Positions 1 through 7,603 are shown, numbered from the stretch's first letter. The stretch is 28,427 nt of DNA from an uncultured Spirochaetaceae bacterium (GCA_902773215.1 CACYDQ010000135.1:1-28427); one strand, 5' to 3'. A program made the numbers and translations. The notes: generated by a model from the sequence alone, not told the origin.

Positions 1-20
1 ACCTGTCCATTGCATTTTAT

Positions 21-94
21 TGCGTCCGACAGGTCTCGAACCTGCAACCTACGGATTCGAAGTCCGTTGCTCTATCCAGTTGAGCTACGAACGC
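21..94 (-). tRNA. tRNA-Arg (anticodon TCG)
   Basis: A complete cloverleaf can be folded on the minus strand. The 7-bp acceptor stem pairs GCGTTCG with CGGACGC (one G-T pair), followed by discriminator A. The anticodon loop CTTCGAA sits on an ACGGA/TCCGT stem and gives anticodon TCG, which reads CGA codons for arginine. A GTTCGAGAC T-loop is present. No CCA is encoded. It lies about 38 bases downstream of tRNA-His on the same strand and is probably co-transcribed with it. Confidence 0.95.
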
Positions 95-132
95 GTACGT
101 TCGATTGCAAATCCACTGTTGCCCAGCGCCAG

Positions 133-205
133 GGTGCCTAGTGGGGATCGAACCCACGACAACCAGATCCACAATCTGGCGCTCTACCGCTGAACTACAG
201 GCACC
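133..205 (-). tRNA. tRNA-His (anticodon GTG)
   Basis: The minus strand folds as a tRNA with acceptor GTGCCTG/TAGGCAC. The anticodon loop TTGTGGA on a CCAGA/TCTGG stem gives anticodon GTG. The extra 5' G (G-1) that is specific to tRNA-His is encoded at 205, opposite discriminator C73 at 133. The T-loop reads GGTTCGATC. It is the promoter-proximal gene of the His-Arg pair. Confidence 0.95.
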
Positions 206-223
206 ATCTAATTGACGTTTATG

Positions 224-253
224 ACTATACATCAAAGCACATATCTTTGTCAA
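224..253 (-). promoter_or_regulatory. Promoter of the tRNA-His/tRNA-Arg unit
   Basis: On the minus strand a perfect -35 TTGACA (248-253) is followed after 18 bp by -10 TATAGT (224-229). The expected start of transcription is about 10 nt before the mature tRNA-His 5' end. The boxes are close to consensus; use in vivo is inferred. Confidence 0.75.
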
Positions 254-323
254 TAAGATTTATCAAATTTTTTCAAAAAAATTTTTTTTCTTTCCTGCAT
301 TGGATGGAATGCCGGCACGGCAC

Positions 324-443
324 CTACGTGTACATCTGCTCCAGCGTGACAAGCTCCGTGTCCGGCTTGCCCAGTTCCTTCAGCCCCTGCGTGAAGCCGC
401 CGAGAGAAAAGATGTGGTGTTTCGTCTTTTGCGTTACCAATAG
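324..443 (-). pseudogene. C-terminal remnant of an AAA+ ATPase (DUF234/DUF4143-type tail)
   Basis: Reading the minus strand from about 443 to the TAG at 324-326 gives a tail containing HHIFSLGGFTQGLKELG and ending LVTLEQMYT. The pattern 'FS-x-x-GFT-x-x-LK-x-L ... LV-x-LE' is the usual C-terminus of the archaeal-type AAA+ ATPases that carry DUF4143/DUF234 domains. No start codon, Walker motifs or DUF4143 body lie upstream: the frame hits a stop at about 470. I read it as about 40 codons left from a deleted gene. Family assignment is from memory of the tail pattern, so it is moderate. Confidence 0.5.
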
Positions 444-447
444 GGGC

Positions 448-513
448 CAAGGTCCTGATTCTTATGACATGCAGTCTTGGTATGGCTTCCGCGTCGTCCG
501 CACCAAGCCGTAA
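448..513 (+). pseudogene. C-terminal remnant of a SUMF1 (formylglycine-generating-enzyme-like) protein
   Basis: The plus strand from about 448 to the TAA at 511-513 encodes a tail with SYDMQSWYGFRVVRTKP. The ending 'GFRVVR' is the hallmark last motif of SUMF1/FGE-sulfatase domain proteins. Nothing upstream in this frame resembles the rest of the domain. The remnant begins where the oppositely oriented ATPase remnant begins, so both lost their N-terminal parts at one junction near 445. Confidence 0.5.
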
Positions 514-571
514 GCCCTTTGGCAGGGTAAGAAAGGCTTCGCTGTTGCTTATCTCGAGGCTTCGCTGCCGG

Positions 572-600
572 TTGAAAAATTCCTCTGGATATGCTATTGT
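572..600 (+). promoter_or_regulatory. rsmA promoter, probably leaderless
   Basis: TTGAAA (572-577), a 17-bp spacer and TATTGT (595-600) form a good sigma-70 type promoter with a TG extension before the -10 box. The -10 box ends only 6 nt before the ATG at 607, so transcription is expected to begin at or within a base or two of the start codon. Confidence 0.6.
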
Positions 601-606
601 AGAAAG

Positions 607-1479
607 ATGAACTGCCCCGATTACAACTCACCTCAGGCCTTGAAGAGAATCCTTGACGAGAAGGGCTTCGCGATGCAGAAGAAGTTCGGGCAGAATTTCC
701 TGACGAGCCCGGACGCGCGGGAAAAGATAATAGCCCTCCTGGAGCTTGCCCCCGGCGAGACAGTCTGGGAGGTGGGTCCGGGGCTCGGTGCGATGACGAG
801 CGGCCTGCTTGCCGGAGGGGCGGACGTGACGGCCTTCGAGCTGGACAGGGGCTTCATCGACCTGCTCGGGGGCTATTTCGTCGCTGAGGCGAAGAAAGGC
901 TCTTTCCGCATTGTTTCCGGGGATGTGCTCAAGAACTGGAAGAAAGAGCTCGGCGTATCAGGAAAAACTGCGGGTAAAATCAAGCTCTTCGGGAACCTCC
1001 CTTATAACATAGCCGCGACTTTCATCGCAGATACGATTACCTCTGGCGTATGCTTTTCACGCTGTGTCTTCACTGTTCAGCGTGAGGTTGCGGACAGGAT
1101 GCGTGCCAAACCGGGGAGCAAGGACAACTCATCTTTTTCCGTGTTGTGCCAGTGGCTGTACGACGTAAAGGCATGCGTTGACCTTGCTCCCGGCTGCTTC
1201 TGGCCCCGACCCAACGTCGCTTCGCAGGCCGTGCTGTTCACTCCTCGGAAGAAGCCGGTGGAGCTGAAGGATTCCAAGACATTCGTCACGCTCGTGCATG
1301 CCCTCTTTTCCCAGCGGCGCAAGACCCTGCTGAACAACATAAAGCCCCTCCTGCCGCCGGGTGTGTCTGCGGACGAGCTGTTTTCCCGGGCGGGAGTCTC
1401 CAAGGGTGAGCGGGCGGAGAACCTGAGCGTGGAGCAGTTTGCCTCCCTCGCAGATACGCTCTTTTCCTTTCGCCCCTAG
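607..1479 (+). CDS. rsmA: 16S rRNA (adenine1518-N6/adenine1519-N6)-dimethyltransferase RsmA (KsgA)
   Basis: RsmA dimethylates two adjacent adenines near the 3' end of 16S rRNA during late 30S assembly, using S-adenosylmethionine. The 290-residue protein has the family's usual length. It shows the KKFGQNFL motif (residues 25-32), SAM-binding motif I EVGPGLG (55-61) and the catalytic NLPYN (130-133, N-L-P-Y), followed by the C-terminal helical domain containing FSQRRKTLLNN. The start at 607 is chosen because the N-terminal extension before KKFGQNF resembles spirochaetal RsmA. There is no Shine-Dalgarno sequence, and the promoter lies directly in front, so the message may be leaderless. It is the first gene of the plus-strand cluster, with 33 bp before yggS. 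Confidence 0.95.
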   Translation: MNCPDYNSPQALKRILDEKGFAMQKKFGQNFLTSPDAREKIIALLELAPGETVWEVGPGLGAMTSGLLAGGADVTAFELDRGFIDLLGGYFVAEAKKGSFRIVSGDVLKNWKKELGVSGKTAGKIKLFGNLPYNIAATFIADTITSGVCFSRCVFTVQREVADRMRAKPGSKDNSSFSVLCQWLYDVKACVDLAPGCFWPRPNVASQAVLFTPRKKPVELKDSKTFVTLVHALFSQRRKTLLNNIKPLLPPGVSADELFSRAGVSKGERAENLSVEQFASLADTLFSFRP

Positions 1480-1512
1480 TGTGCTAATATAGAATACAGA
1501 GAAGGCTTATTG

Positions 1513-2244
1513 ATGACTGAAAATGAGATAAAAGAAAATCTTGCCAAAGTCCTGTCCGACCTTGCCGATGCAGCGAAGGCTTCCGGCCGGAAACCGGAGG
1601 ATGTCCGCCTCTGCGCCGTCAGCAAATTTCATCCGCTGGAAGAGATTCTCGCCGCTGTGGGGGCGGGACAGCTCCTCTTCGGCGAGAACCGGGTGCAGGA
1701 GGCATATTCCAAGTTTACGGAGCTGCCGGGCCGTGTTGCCGCGGGGCAAATTTCTGGCGGGCAGCCGGAGCTCCATATAATCGGAACTTTGCAGCTGAAT
1801 AAGGTCAAGAAGGCCGTCGAGATAGCGTCCTGCATACAGTCCGTGGACCGTGAGGAAGTGCTCGCTGAGATAGAGAAGCGGGCCTCGGCCCTCGGCAAGA
1901 GCATAAAGGTTTTGTTCGAGATGCACACGGGCGAGGAATCCAAGGCTGGCTATGCGGACGAGTCTGTCTTGTATGCCTCCTTGGAAAACTGCGTGAAGGG
2001 AGCATACCCGCACGTCATCCCCTCCGGCCTTATGACGATGGCCCCTTTTACGGAGGACGAGACCCTGATCAGGAAGTCCTTTATAACTCTCCGCCAACTG
2101 AGGGATAAGATTTCCAAAGATTTCTCTTCCCTGCCTATGACTGAGCTGAGCATGGGAATGAGCGGGGATTACCGGATTGCCGTCGAGGAAGGCAGTACGA
2201 TGGTCAGGATAGGGACCGCAATTTTTGGTCCAAGGGTGATATAG
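1513..2244 (+). CDS. yggS: YggS/PROSC-family pyridoxal-phosphate homeostasis protein
   Basis: Members of this family (YggS, YlmE, PROSC) bind PLP on a single TIM-barrel domain and control the free cofactor pool; no enzymatic activity is established. The 243-residue protein shows the PLP lysine in AVSKFHP (K38), the conserved GENRVQE (57-63), HIIGTLQLNK where most members have H-F-I-G-x-L-Q-x-N-K, and the C-terminal LSMGMSGDY ... VRIGTAIFG phosphate-binding region. I place the start at ATG 1513 rather than the in-frame TTG at 1510, because AAGG at about 1502-1505 is then at normal distance. It probably shares transcription with rsmA and the GH88 gene 10 bp downstream. Confidence 0.92.
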   Translation: MTENEIKENLAKVLSDLADAAKASGRKPEDVRLCAVSKFHPLEEILAAVGAGQLLFGENRVQEAYSKFTELPGRVAAGQISGGQPELHIIGTLQLNKVKKAVEIASCIQSVDREEVLAEIEKRASALGKSIKVLFEMHTGEESKAGYADESVLYASLENCVKGAYPHVIPSGLMTMAPFTEDETLIRKSFITLRQLRDKISKDFSSLPMTELSMGMSGDYRIAVEEGSTMVRIGTAIFGPRVI

Positions 2245-2254
2245 GGAGACGAAC

Positions 2255-3412
2255 ATGGCAGAGATAGATGAGGCATACCGGAAGTGGGCCGAGGGCCTTT
2301 CCGAGAAGATAATCGCAAAGATGGAGTACGTCGTCATGCGAAACAAGGGGAAGATTCCCTATGTTGCCAAGGACGGCGTGTGGAACGATTGTTCCAAAGA
2401 AAGCATCGGCTGGTGGACGAACGGCTTCTGGGGTGGCATAAACTGGCAGTTGTTCAAGGCGACGGGAAATCCAGTGTTCAAGGAGAGCGCGGACTGGACG
2501 GAGGCTCAGATGGACAGGGTCTTCTTGGACTATAAGTCGATGGACCATGACTCGGGCTTCCGCTGGCTTCCCACCTCGTACGCTTCGTTCGCACTGACCC
2601 GCAGCAAGGCCTCCTATAACCGCCTCCGTCTTGCGGCGGATAACCTTGCAGGCCGCTTCAACTCTACGGGGAATTTCATCCGCGCCTGGAACGAGGAGGG
2701 CAAGAAGACCCGGGCAGGATATGCGATAATCGACTGCCTGATGAACCTGCCGCTCCTCTACTGGGCAGCGCGGGCGACCGGGGATTACCGTTATCATGTG
2801 ATTGCGACCAGGCACGTTGATACCGTGCTCTCGCATTTTATCCGCGAGGACGGGTCTGCCGTCCACATAGCGGAATTCGACCCAAAGAGCGGCGAGTTCC
2901 TCAGGACTTATGGCGGACAGGGCATGCAGGAAGGCTCCAGCTGGACGCGAGGCCAGGCTTGGGCCCTGTACGGGCTGACCCTCTCCTACCTGCATACCAA
3001 GGAGGACTTCTACCTGGAGGGGGCACAGCATGTCGCGACCTACTTCCTGTCCAAGATACCGGATTCCTTCCTTATCCCGGTGGACTTCTGTCAGCCGGCG
3101 GACTGCAGCTGGGAGGACTCCTCGGCGGCGGCGATAGCGGCATGTGGCCTTATAGAGCTGAGCAAGCTGGATGTGCAGTATGCGGAGGCATTTTTCTTCG
3201 CGGCGACCAAGATGCTGGAGGCCCTCGTAAAGAACAGGCTCTGCCTGGACAAGGATAAGGACGAGCTTCTGGAACGTTGCACAGCCGCCTACCATGACAA
3301 AGAGCATGACTTCCCGATTGTCTACGGGGATTACTTCTTCATTGAGGCCCTGTGGAAGCTGACCGGAAAGGAAGTCAAAATCTGGGGCCTGGAAAGTGCC
3401 GTCAAGAAATAA
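2255..3412 (+). CDS. Glycoside hydrolase family 88 (unsaturated glucuronyl hydrolase)
   Basis: GH88 enzymes hydrolyse the delta-4,5-unsaturated uronic acid left at the non-reducing end by polysaccharide lyases, acting on oligosaccharides from glycosaminoglycans or similar polymers. The 385-residue protein has family length and an (alpha/alpha)6 pattern rich in Trp and Gly. The two catalytic-site aspartates of Bacillus UGL (D88 and D149) appear to match D99 in DHDSGF and D160 in IIDCLMN, with the same 61-residue spacing. GWWTNGFWGG (52-61) and SSWTRGQAW are also typical. No signal peptide is visible, so it is probably cytoplasmic and needs oligosaccharide import. GGGAG lies ahead of the ATG. 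No lyase or transporter gene is adjacent, so its substrate is unknown. Confidence 0.9.
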   Translation: MAEIDEAYRKWAEGLSEKIIAKMEYVVMRNKGKIPYVAKDGVWNDCSKESIGWWTNGFWGGINWQLFKATGNPVFKESADWTEAQMDRVFLDYKSMDHDSGFRWLPTSYASFALTRSKASYNRLRLAADNLAGRFNSTGNFIRAWNEEGKKTRAGYAIIDCLMNLPLLYWAARATGDYRYHVIATRHVDTVLSHFIREDGSAVHIAEFDPKSGEFLRTYGGQGMQEGSSWTRGQAWALYGLTLSYLHTKEDFYLEGAQHVATYFLSKIPDSFLIPVDFCQPADCSWEDSSAAAIAACGLIELSKLDVQYAEAFFFAATKMLEALVKNRLCLDKDKDELLERCTAAYHDKEHDFPIVYGDYFFIEALWKLTGKEVKIWGLESAVKK

Positions 3413-3956
3413 GGCCTTTGTCATAGCGGCATTCCTTTTTCTCATTCTGGCTCCCTGCCGTTTTTTTGCTGCGGACAATGAGGTTGATGCGGATGCAAAA
3501 GTCGTGGACACCTCCCCCGTCACGGAGAACGACAAAGAGGCCGTCCCGTATGGTGAGGACGAGTTTCCCCAGTGGTCCAAGGACCTGCGCCGCGGTGAGA
3601 TAATAAGCCTTGGTTCCATACCCTTCGTTGGTCTCTGGGTCGTCGGGGGGTACGGGGGCTACAAGTATTTTTCCGGCAAGACAGACCGCTTCCCGAATCC
3701 CTTCTGCCCCAAGGATGCCTTCGAGAAGGAGGAAATCTGGACGATGGTCGGCGTGACCGCAGGTGTCAGCCTGGGAATCGGGCTGACGGATTTCTTTGTC
3801 AACCTGGCGAAGCGCAAGAAAGCGGAACGCGAGCGGCTCTTGCAGGAGGCAAAGGACCGGGAGGGCATAACGCCCCTGACCCCCGAGGAGGCGGGCCAGC
3901 TTCTGCGCGAGAACAGCCGCCGGAAAGAGCCTGTCAGGGAAGAAACGGAAGACTAG
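3396..3956 (+). CDS. Exported or membrane protein of unknown function
   Basis: This 186-residue protein matches no family I recognise. Its first 25 residues look like a signal peptide (K/R then a hydrophobic core ending RFFA-ADN). An acidic linker follows. Two further glycine-rich hydrophobic stretches lie at about 69-90 (GSIPFVGLWVVGGYGG) and 118-138 (MVGVTAGVSLGIGLTDFFV). The C-terminus is charged and probably coiled. The start is GTG at 3396, overlapping the end of the GH88 gene by 17 bp, which suggests translational coupling. The stop is followed after 2 bases by the ATG of the next gene. Likely an inner-membrane protein with cytoplasmic tail or a periplasmic protein anchored by the hydrophobic pair. 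Confidence 0.8.
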   Translation: MPSRNKAFVIAAFLFLILAPCRFFAADNEVDADAKVVDTSPVTENDKEAVPYGEDEFPQWSKDLRRGEIISLGSIPFVGLWVVGGYGGYKYFSGKTDRFPNPFCPKDAFEKEEIWTMVGVTAGVSLGIGLTDFFVNLAKRKKAERERLLQEAKDREGITPLTPEEAGQLLRENSRRKEPVREETED

Positions 3957-3958
3957 CG

Positions 3959-4954
3959 ATGCCGAGCTTTTCCATACAGGTTCCCGCTGATTACGCCGGG
4001 GGAGGGCGGCTTGACAGCTATGTCGCATCCCTGCCGGGCGGAATGAACCGCAGCCAGCTCAAGAGCGGTTTGCTTCAGATTCTAGTCAATGGCAAAGCCC
4101 GGAAACCTTCCTACAAAATACGGGCGGGCGACCAGATTCTCATTGACTGGGAGGATAGGGTTCCCGACGACATCGAGCCCGAGGATATCCCGCTCACCAT
4201 CATCTACGAGGATTCCCGCGTCTGCGTCATAGACAAGGCGCAGGGGATGGTGACGCACCCTGCGGCGGGGAACTGGAACGGGACGCTGGTAAACGCCCTT
4301 CTGTATCATCTGGGCCGCGACAAAATCGAACAGAAAAAAGATGCCCCCGAATCCGAACTCCTCCTTGCCCGCCGTCCGGGAATCGTTCATCGTCTTGACA
4401 AGGACACGTCCGGGGTTATCATAACCGCGAAGGATTCTGCAAGCCAGGAATGGCTTGCCGCCCAGTTCAGGAATCACCGCAAGATGGTAAAGGAGTACAT
4501 AGCCATCTGCCAGGGAAGGCCTCCTGAATCGCAGGGTGTCATCAGAACCTGGATTGTCCGCGATCCCAAGGACCGGAAGCATTTCAAGGCTGTGGCGGGG
4601 AGCGGGGAGGGCAAGTACGCCGAGACCGCATACCGCTGCATTGCCTGCTACGGGGAATATTCCCTGATGGTGCTCCGCCTTGCGACCGGGCGGACCCATC
4701 AGATTCGCGTCCACATGCGCTACTTGAACTGCCCGGTGCTGGGCGACAGCCTGTACGGGCATGAAGACAAAGTTTTTCCTCATGCGACGCTCATGCTCCA
4801 TGCCCGCCTCCTGAAGATACGTCTCCCCGGCGATGAGAAGCCGTCTGGGTTCCGTTCCGCTACGCCTGCCCGCTTCCGCGAAGTGATGCGTGTCCTGCAC
4901 CGGAAGTACAAGAAGGTCATCCTCCCAAAGGCTGGTCAGGGGGCAGATCGGTGA
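3959..4954 (+). CDS. RluA/RluD-family 23S rRNA pseudouridine synthase with S4 domain
   Basis: The enzyme converts uridines in 23S rRNA to pseudouridine. At 331 residues it has the RluD layout: an N-terminal S4 RNA-binding domain (about residues 17-62, R-L-D-x-Y ... ILVNGKARKPSYKIRAGDQI) and then the catalytic domain with HRLDKDTSG, in which D147 is the expected catalytic aspartate. The late motif GRTHQIRVHM and GDSLYG complete the active site. By architecture it is nearest RluD (U1911/1915/1917), but substrate cannot be settled from sequence. Its stop overlaps the next start by four bases (GTGA), so it is translationally coupled to a second family member. Confidence 0.9.
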   Translation: MPSFSIQVPADYAGGGRLDSYVASLPGGMNRSQLKSGLLQILVNGKARKPSYKIRAGDQILIDWEDRVPDDIEPEDIPLTIIYEDSRVCVIDKAQGMVTHPAAGNWNGTLVNALLYHLGRDKIEQKKDAPESELLLARRPGIVHRLDKDTSGVIITAKDSASQEWLAAQFRNHRKMVKEYIAICQGRPPESQGVIRTWIVRDPKDRKHFKAVAGSGEGKYAETAYRCIACYGEYSLMVLRLATGRTHQIRVHMRYLNCPVLGDSLYGHEDKVFPHATLMLHARLLKIRLPGDEKPSGFRSATPARFREVMRVLHRKYKKVILPKAGQGADR

Positions 4955-5712
4955 CTGGCAGGACGACTCCGGGCGAAATAACGATAATCCATGAACCGAC
5001 GGTGGAAGATCCCTTCCTTATTGTGGACAAACCTGCGGGCCTTGCGAGCGCACCTCTTCGGAAGGGGGACGACAGTGCGGTGACACGGCTGCTCCATGAC
5101 TTCCCGGACATTGCGGGCGTGAGTGGACGGAAGCCGGTGGAGGGTGGTTTGGTTCACCGCTTGGACACAGAGACATCCGGCCTCCTCCTCATTGCGACAA
5201 GCCAGACTTTCTATGAGCGTATCATCGCCGAGCAGGAAGCGGGCAGGTTCGTCAAGAGCTATTCCGCGGAGTGCGATGATGCGCGGGCTGTGCCTCTGCC
5301 GGATGGCTTCCCACCCCGTCCGTCCTGGGGGGACTGCTGCAAAGGCGGGGCCGCCGGCCGTTCCGTATTTGTGGAAAGCCGCTTCCGCCCTTGGGGACTT
5401 CATGGCAGGGCAGTCCGCCCGGTTACGGAGGACGCGGGGCCTGCGGCGCAAAAGAAAGCTTCTCCCGCTTTGTACCGGACAGAAATCATGGTGGAGCCAG
5501 ACGGGGGCGGGGCGGGAAGAGCCCGCGCCAGTTGCCGCATAACGCGGGGCTATCGGCACCAAGTGCGCTGCCATCTTGCCTGGCTGGGCTTCCCGGTTAG
5601 GGGGGATTCTCTCTACAATCCGTCTTCCGGACGGACAGGGGGGGAAGGGGATGCGCTCTGCTTCCGGGCAACAGGTCTGGACTTCCTGCACTTGTCATTC
5701 AGACTGAATTGA
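4951..5712 (+). CDS. RluA-family pseudouridine synthase without S4 domain
   Basis: This second synthase of the same superfamily lies directly behind the first and is translated from a GTG start preceded by a GGGGG run. It is 253 residues long and lacks the S4 domain. It begins nearly at the core strand PFLIVDKPAGL (21-31). The catalytic motif is LVHRLDTETSGLL with D72, and the C-terminal TRGYRHQVRCHL and GDSLYN correspond to R-T-H-Q-I-R-x-H and G-D-x-x-Y-G. An insert rich in Pro/Gly (about 95-160) sits between the motifs. The lack of S4 resembles RluA/TruC types; target RNA unknown. The next gene's promoter is embedded in its last codons. Confidence 0.88.
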   Translation: MTGRTTPGEITIIHEPTVEDPFLIVDKPAGLASAPLRKGDDSAVTRLLHDFPDIAGVSGRKPVEGGLVHRLDTETSGLLLIATSQTFYERIIAEQEAGRFVKSYSAECDDARAVPLPDGFPPRPSWGDCCKGGAAGRSVFVESRFRPWGLHGRAVRPVTEDAGPAAQKKASPALYRTEIMVEPDGGGAGRARASCRITRGYRHQVRCHLAWLGFPVRGDSLYNPSSGRTGGEGDALCFRATGLDFLHLSFRLN

Positions 5713-5720
5713 CTTATCAT
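5692..5720 (+). promoter_or_regulatory. Promoter of the phosphohexomutase gene
   Basis: TTGTCA (5692-5697), a 17-bp spacer and TATCAT (5715-5720) lie across the end of the preceding pseudouridine synthase gene. The predicted leader is about 20 nt and contains the GGAGGG ribosome-binding site. It would let the mutase gene be expressed apart from the upstream cluster. Confidence 0.55.
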
Positions 5721-5747
5721 AGGAATACTATTTTTCGGAGGGTTTTT

Positions 5748-7256
5748 ATGGACAGCGATATTGTTAAGCTGCAGAACGGGAGCGACATCCGGGGTGTCGC
5801 GGTGGAAGGCGTGGAAGGGGAGGCCGTCAACCTCACCGAAGACCGCTGCTATAAGATAGGCCGGGCTTACGCGCTCTGGCTTTCGAAGATCTTGGGGCGG
5901 GATGTCGCGTCTTTGAAAATCGGCGTGGGGCGGGATGCCCGCGTGTCCGGGCCGGACTTGCAGAAGGCCGTTTGTGCGGGGCTTGCCGCGGAGGGCGCAA
6001 AGGTCATTGACTGCGGCCTTGCGACCACGCCCGCGATGTTCATGTCCATAGTGCTTCCCCAGACGAAGTATGATGCCTCGGTGATGATAACGGCGAGCCA
6101 CCTTCCGTTCAACCGCAATGGAATCAAATTCTTCAAGGAGGATGGCGGGCTTGAGAAGACTGATATCGCCGCAATCCTGAAGGAGGCGGCCTCTCTGGAC
6201 GCTTCCGGGAAAAAAGAGGCTGCTTTTGAGCAGTTCGATTTGCTTGACCTCTATGCCTCCTATCTTCGCTCTTCCATCGTGAAGAAACTCGGCGCGAAGG
6301 AAGGGGACAAGCTCCTTTCCGGCCTGAAGATTGTCGTCGACGCGGGGAACGGGGATGCGGGCTTTTTTGTTTCGAAAATCCTCGACCCCCTCGGCGCGGA
6401 CACAAAGGGCAGCCGCTACTTGGAACCGGACGGGATGTTCCCCAATCACATCCCCAACCCGGAGAACAAGGATGCGATGCGGGCCATACAGGAGGCGACG
6501 GTTGGGAGCAAGGCTGACCTGGGGCTCATCTTTGACACGGATGTGGACCGCATGTCCGCCGTGCTGGACTCAGGCGAGCAGGTGAACCGCGATGCGATTA
6601 TCGCCTTGGTCAGCGCAATCCTTGCCCCGTCCTACCCCGGTTCCACGATAATCACCGACTCTGTGACATCCGACAGGCTTACCGAATTCCTGGAGAAGAA
6701 GCTGGGCCTCCGCCATCTGCGCTACATGCGCGGCTACAAGAACGTCATAGACAAGTGCAAGGAGCTGAACGCCGCAGGGACCGTCTCGCCGCTCGCAATG
6801 GAGACTTCCGGCCACGGGGCTTTGAAGGACAACTACTATCTGGACGACGGGGCCTTCCTTGCCGTAGAGCTCATCGCCGCCCTCGCCAAAGCCTCCAAGT
6901 CTGGTAAGAAGCTGGGCAGCCTGATTGAGGATTTGCCTCCGCTCGTCGAGGAAGGTGAGTACCGCTTCAAGATAAACACGGAGGACTTCAAGTCTTACGG
7001 GAAGAATGTGCTGGAGGAATTCAAGGCCCGTGCGGTCAAAGCCGGTTATGATTTGCCGGAATCCTATGAGGGCGTCCGGATTTCATTTCATGATGCGGAC
7101 GTTCAGGGATGGCTGCTTTTGCGCCTGAGCCTGCATGACCCGGTCATGCCGCTCAACATTGAGGGTGGACGTACGGGCGACCTGCAGAAGATAATCGTCG
7201 TCGCAAAGAAGCTTATAGAAGGATTTGACTGCCTGGACACTTCGTCCTTGGGCTGA
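5748..7256 (+). CDS. Phosphoglucomutase/phosphomannomutase (alpha-D-phosphohexomutase)
   Basis: These enzymes shift phosphate between C1 and C6 of hexoses through a phosphoserine. The 502-residue protein has all four family signatures in order: active-site serine in TASHLP (S117), the metal loop DTDVDR (D263, D265, D267), the sugar-recognition loop METSGH (351-356) and a C-terminal phosphate-binding domain with NIEGGRTGD. The hexose specificity (glucose or mannose) is not settled by sequence. ATG 5748 is chosen because GGAGGG lies 5 bases upstream; a TTG 39 bases earlier lacks this and would sit within the preceding gene. The gene has its own promoter. Confidence 0.93.
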   Translation: MDSDIVKLQNGSDIRGVAVEGVEGEAVNLTEDRCYKIGRAYALWLSKILGRDVASLKIGVGRDARVSGPDLQKAVCAGLAAEGAKVIDCGLATTPAMFMSIVLPQTKYDASVMITASHLPFNRNGIKFFKEDGGLEKTDIAAILKEAASLDASGKKEAAFEQFDLLDLYASYLRSSIVKKLGAKEGDKLLSGLKIVVDAGNGDAGFFVSKILDPLGADTKGSRYLEPDGMFPNHIPNPENKDAMRAIQEATVGSKADLGLIFDTDVDRMSAVLDSGEQVNRDAIIALVSAILAPSYPGSTIITDSVTSDRLTEFLEKKLGLRHLRYMRGYKNVIDKCKELNAAGTVSPLAMETSGHGALKDNYYLDDGAFLAVELIAALAKASKSGKKLGSLIEDLPPLVEEGEYRFKINTEDFKSYGKNVLEEFKARAVKAGYDLPESYEGVRISFHDADVQGWLLLRLSLHDPVMPLNIEGGRTGDLQKIIVVAKKLIEGFDCLDTSSLG

Positions 7257-7268
7257 GTGAATGGGTGT

Positions 7269-7332
7269 GGGGCAAACATCGGCGTTGCCTAGCTTTGCTG
7301 GGTGTTACCCGGCTATTGCCCCGCCTTGCGGG
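7269..7332. repeat. Nested hairpins between convergent genes
   Basis: GGGGCAA (7269-7275) and TTGCCCC (7316-7322) form a perfect 7-bp stem. It encloses GCTGGG/CCCGGC (7297-7302 with 7308-7313) and a competing GGCAA/TTGCC (7271-7275 with 7285-7289). CCCGC-CTT-GCGGG (7320-7332) follows directly. The block fills the gap after the mutase gene and runs into the 3' end of the minus-strand gene. There is no T-tract on either side, so it is not a classical terminator, but a bidirectional 3'-end structure is plausible. Confidence 0.5.
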
Positions 7333-7603
7333 TCGTTTCCTGAAAGGCTTCTTGAATGGCCACGCGGATTCTTTCGTGCAGGCTGCAGATGACCTCAATT
7401 TTTTCCTCTATGTCCGGCAGTGCCTCGCACAGGCACTGAAGCTCATAGGGGCTGAGGCTCCTGACGTAGGCGTAGCAGACGGACACATACTGGGCAAAGA
7501 GCCGGGTATCCTGTCCGTTTCTGCCCCGGTCCCGAAGGATGAGCTGCACCTTGTCGTAGTAGTTGAGGAAATCTTCGTATCCGGGAAGCTGTCTGTCCTG
7601 CAT
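7313..7603 (-). CDS. Small conserved-looking protein of unknown function
   Basis: This 96-residue cytoplasmic protein has no domain I recognise. It is mainly helical by appearance, with PGYEDFLNYYDKVQLIL near the start, a Tyr/Cys-bearing middle (FAQYVSVCYAYVRSLS) and an acidic then basic C-terminal helix. It stands alone, convergent with the mutase gene and divergent from the HEAT-repeat gene. I trust it as a gene because a strong promoter ends exactly 6 nt before its ATG. No Shine-Dalgarno sequence is present at usable distance, so it is probably translated from a leaderless message. Confidence 0.78.
   Translation of the reverse strand: MQDRQLPGYEDFLNYYDKVQLILRDRGRNGQDTRLFAQYVSVCYAYVRSLSPYELQCLCEALPDIEEKIEVICSLHERIRVAIQEAFQETTRKAGQ

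Larger units (their letters stand above)
254..606. other. Non-coding stretch holding gene remnants
   Basis: This stretch of about 350 bases lies between the tRNA promoter and rsmA. It starts with an A/T-rich run (254-297, oligo-T and oligo-A), continues through the two back-to-back gene tails listed separately, and ends in the rsmA promoter. I see no intact gene in it. An open frame can be drawn across 247-513, but only its last part resembles a protein. Confidence 0.6.

Noticed and set aside
247..513. 88-codon plus-strand frame as an intact small gene
   Set aside because: Only the last 20 or so codons resemble a protein (SUMF1 tail). The upstream part is antisense to the ATPase remnant and has no ribosome-binding site.
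2204..3619. Long minus-strand open frame opposite the GH88 gene
   Set aside because: It mirrors the GH88 gene and its neighbours in codon-antiphase, has no recognisable domain, and lies opposite clear family members with intact motifs.
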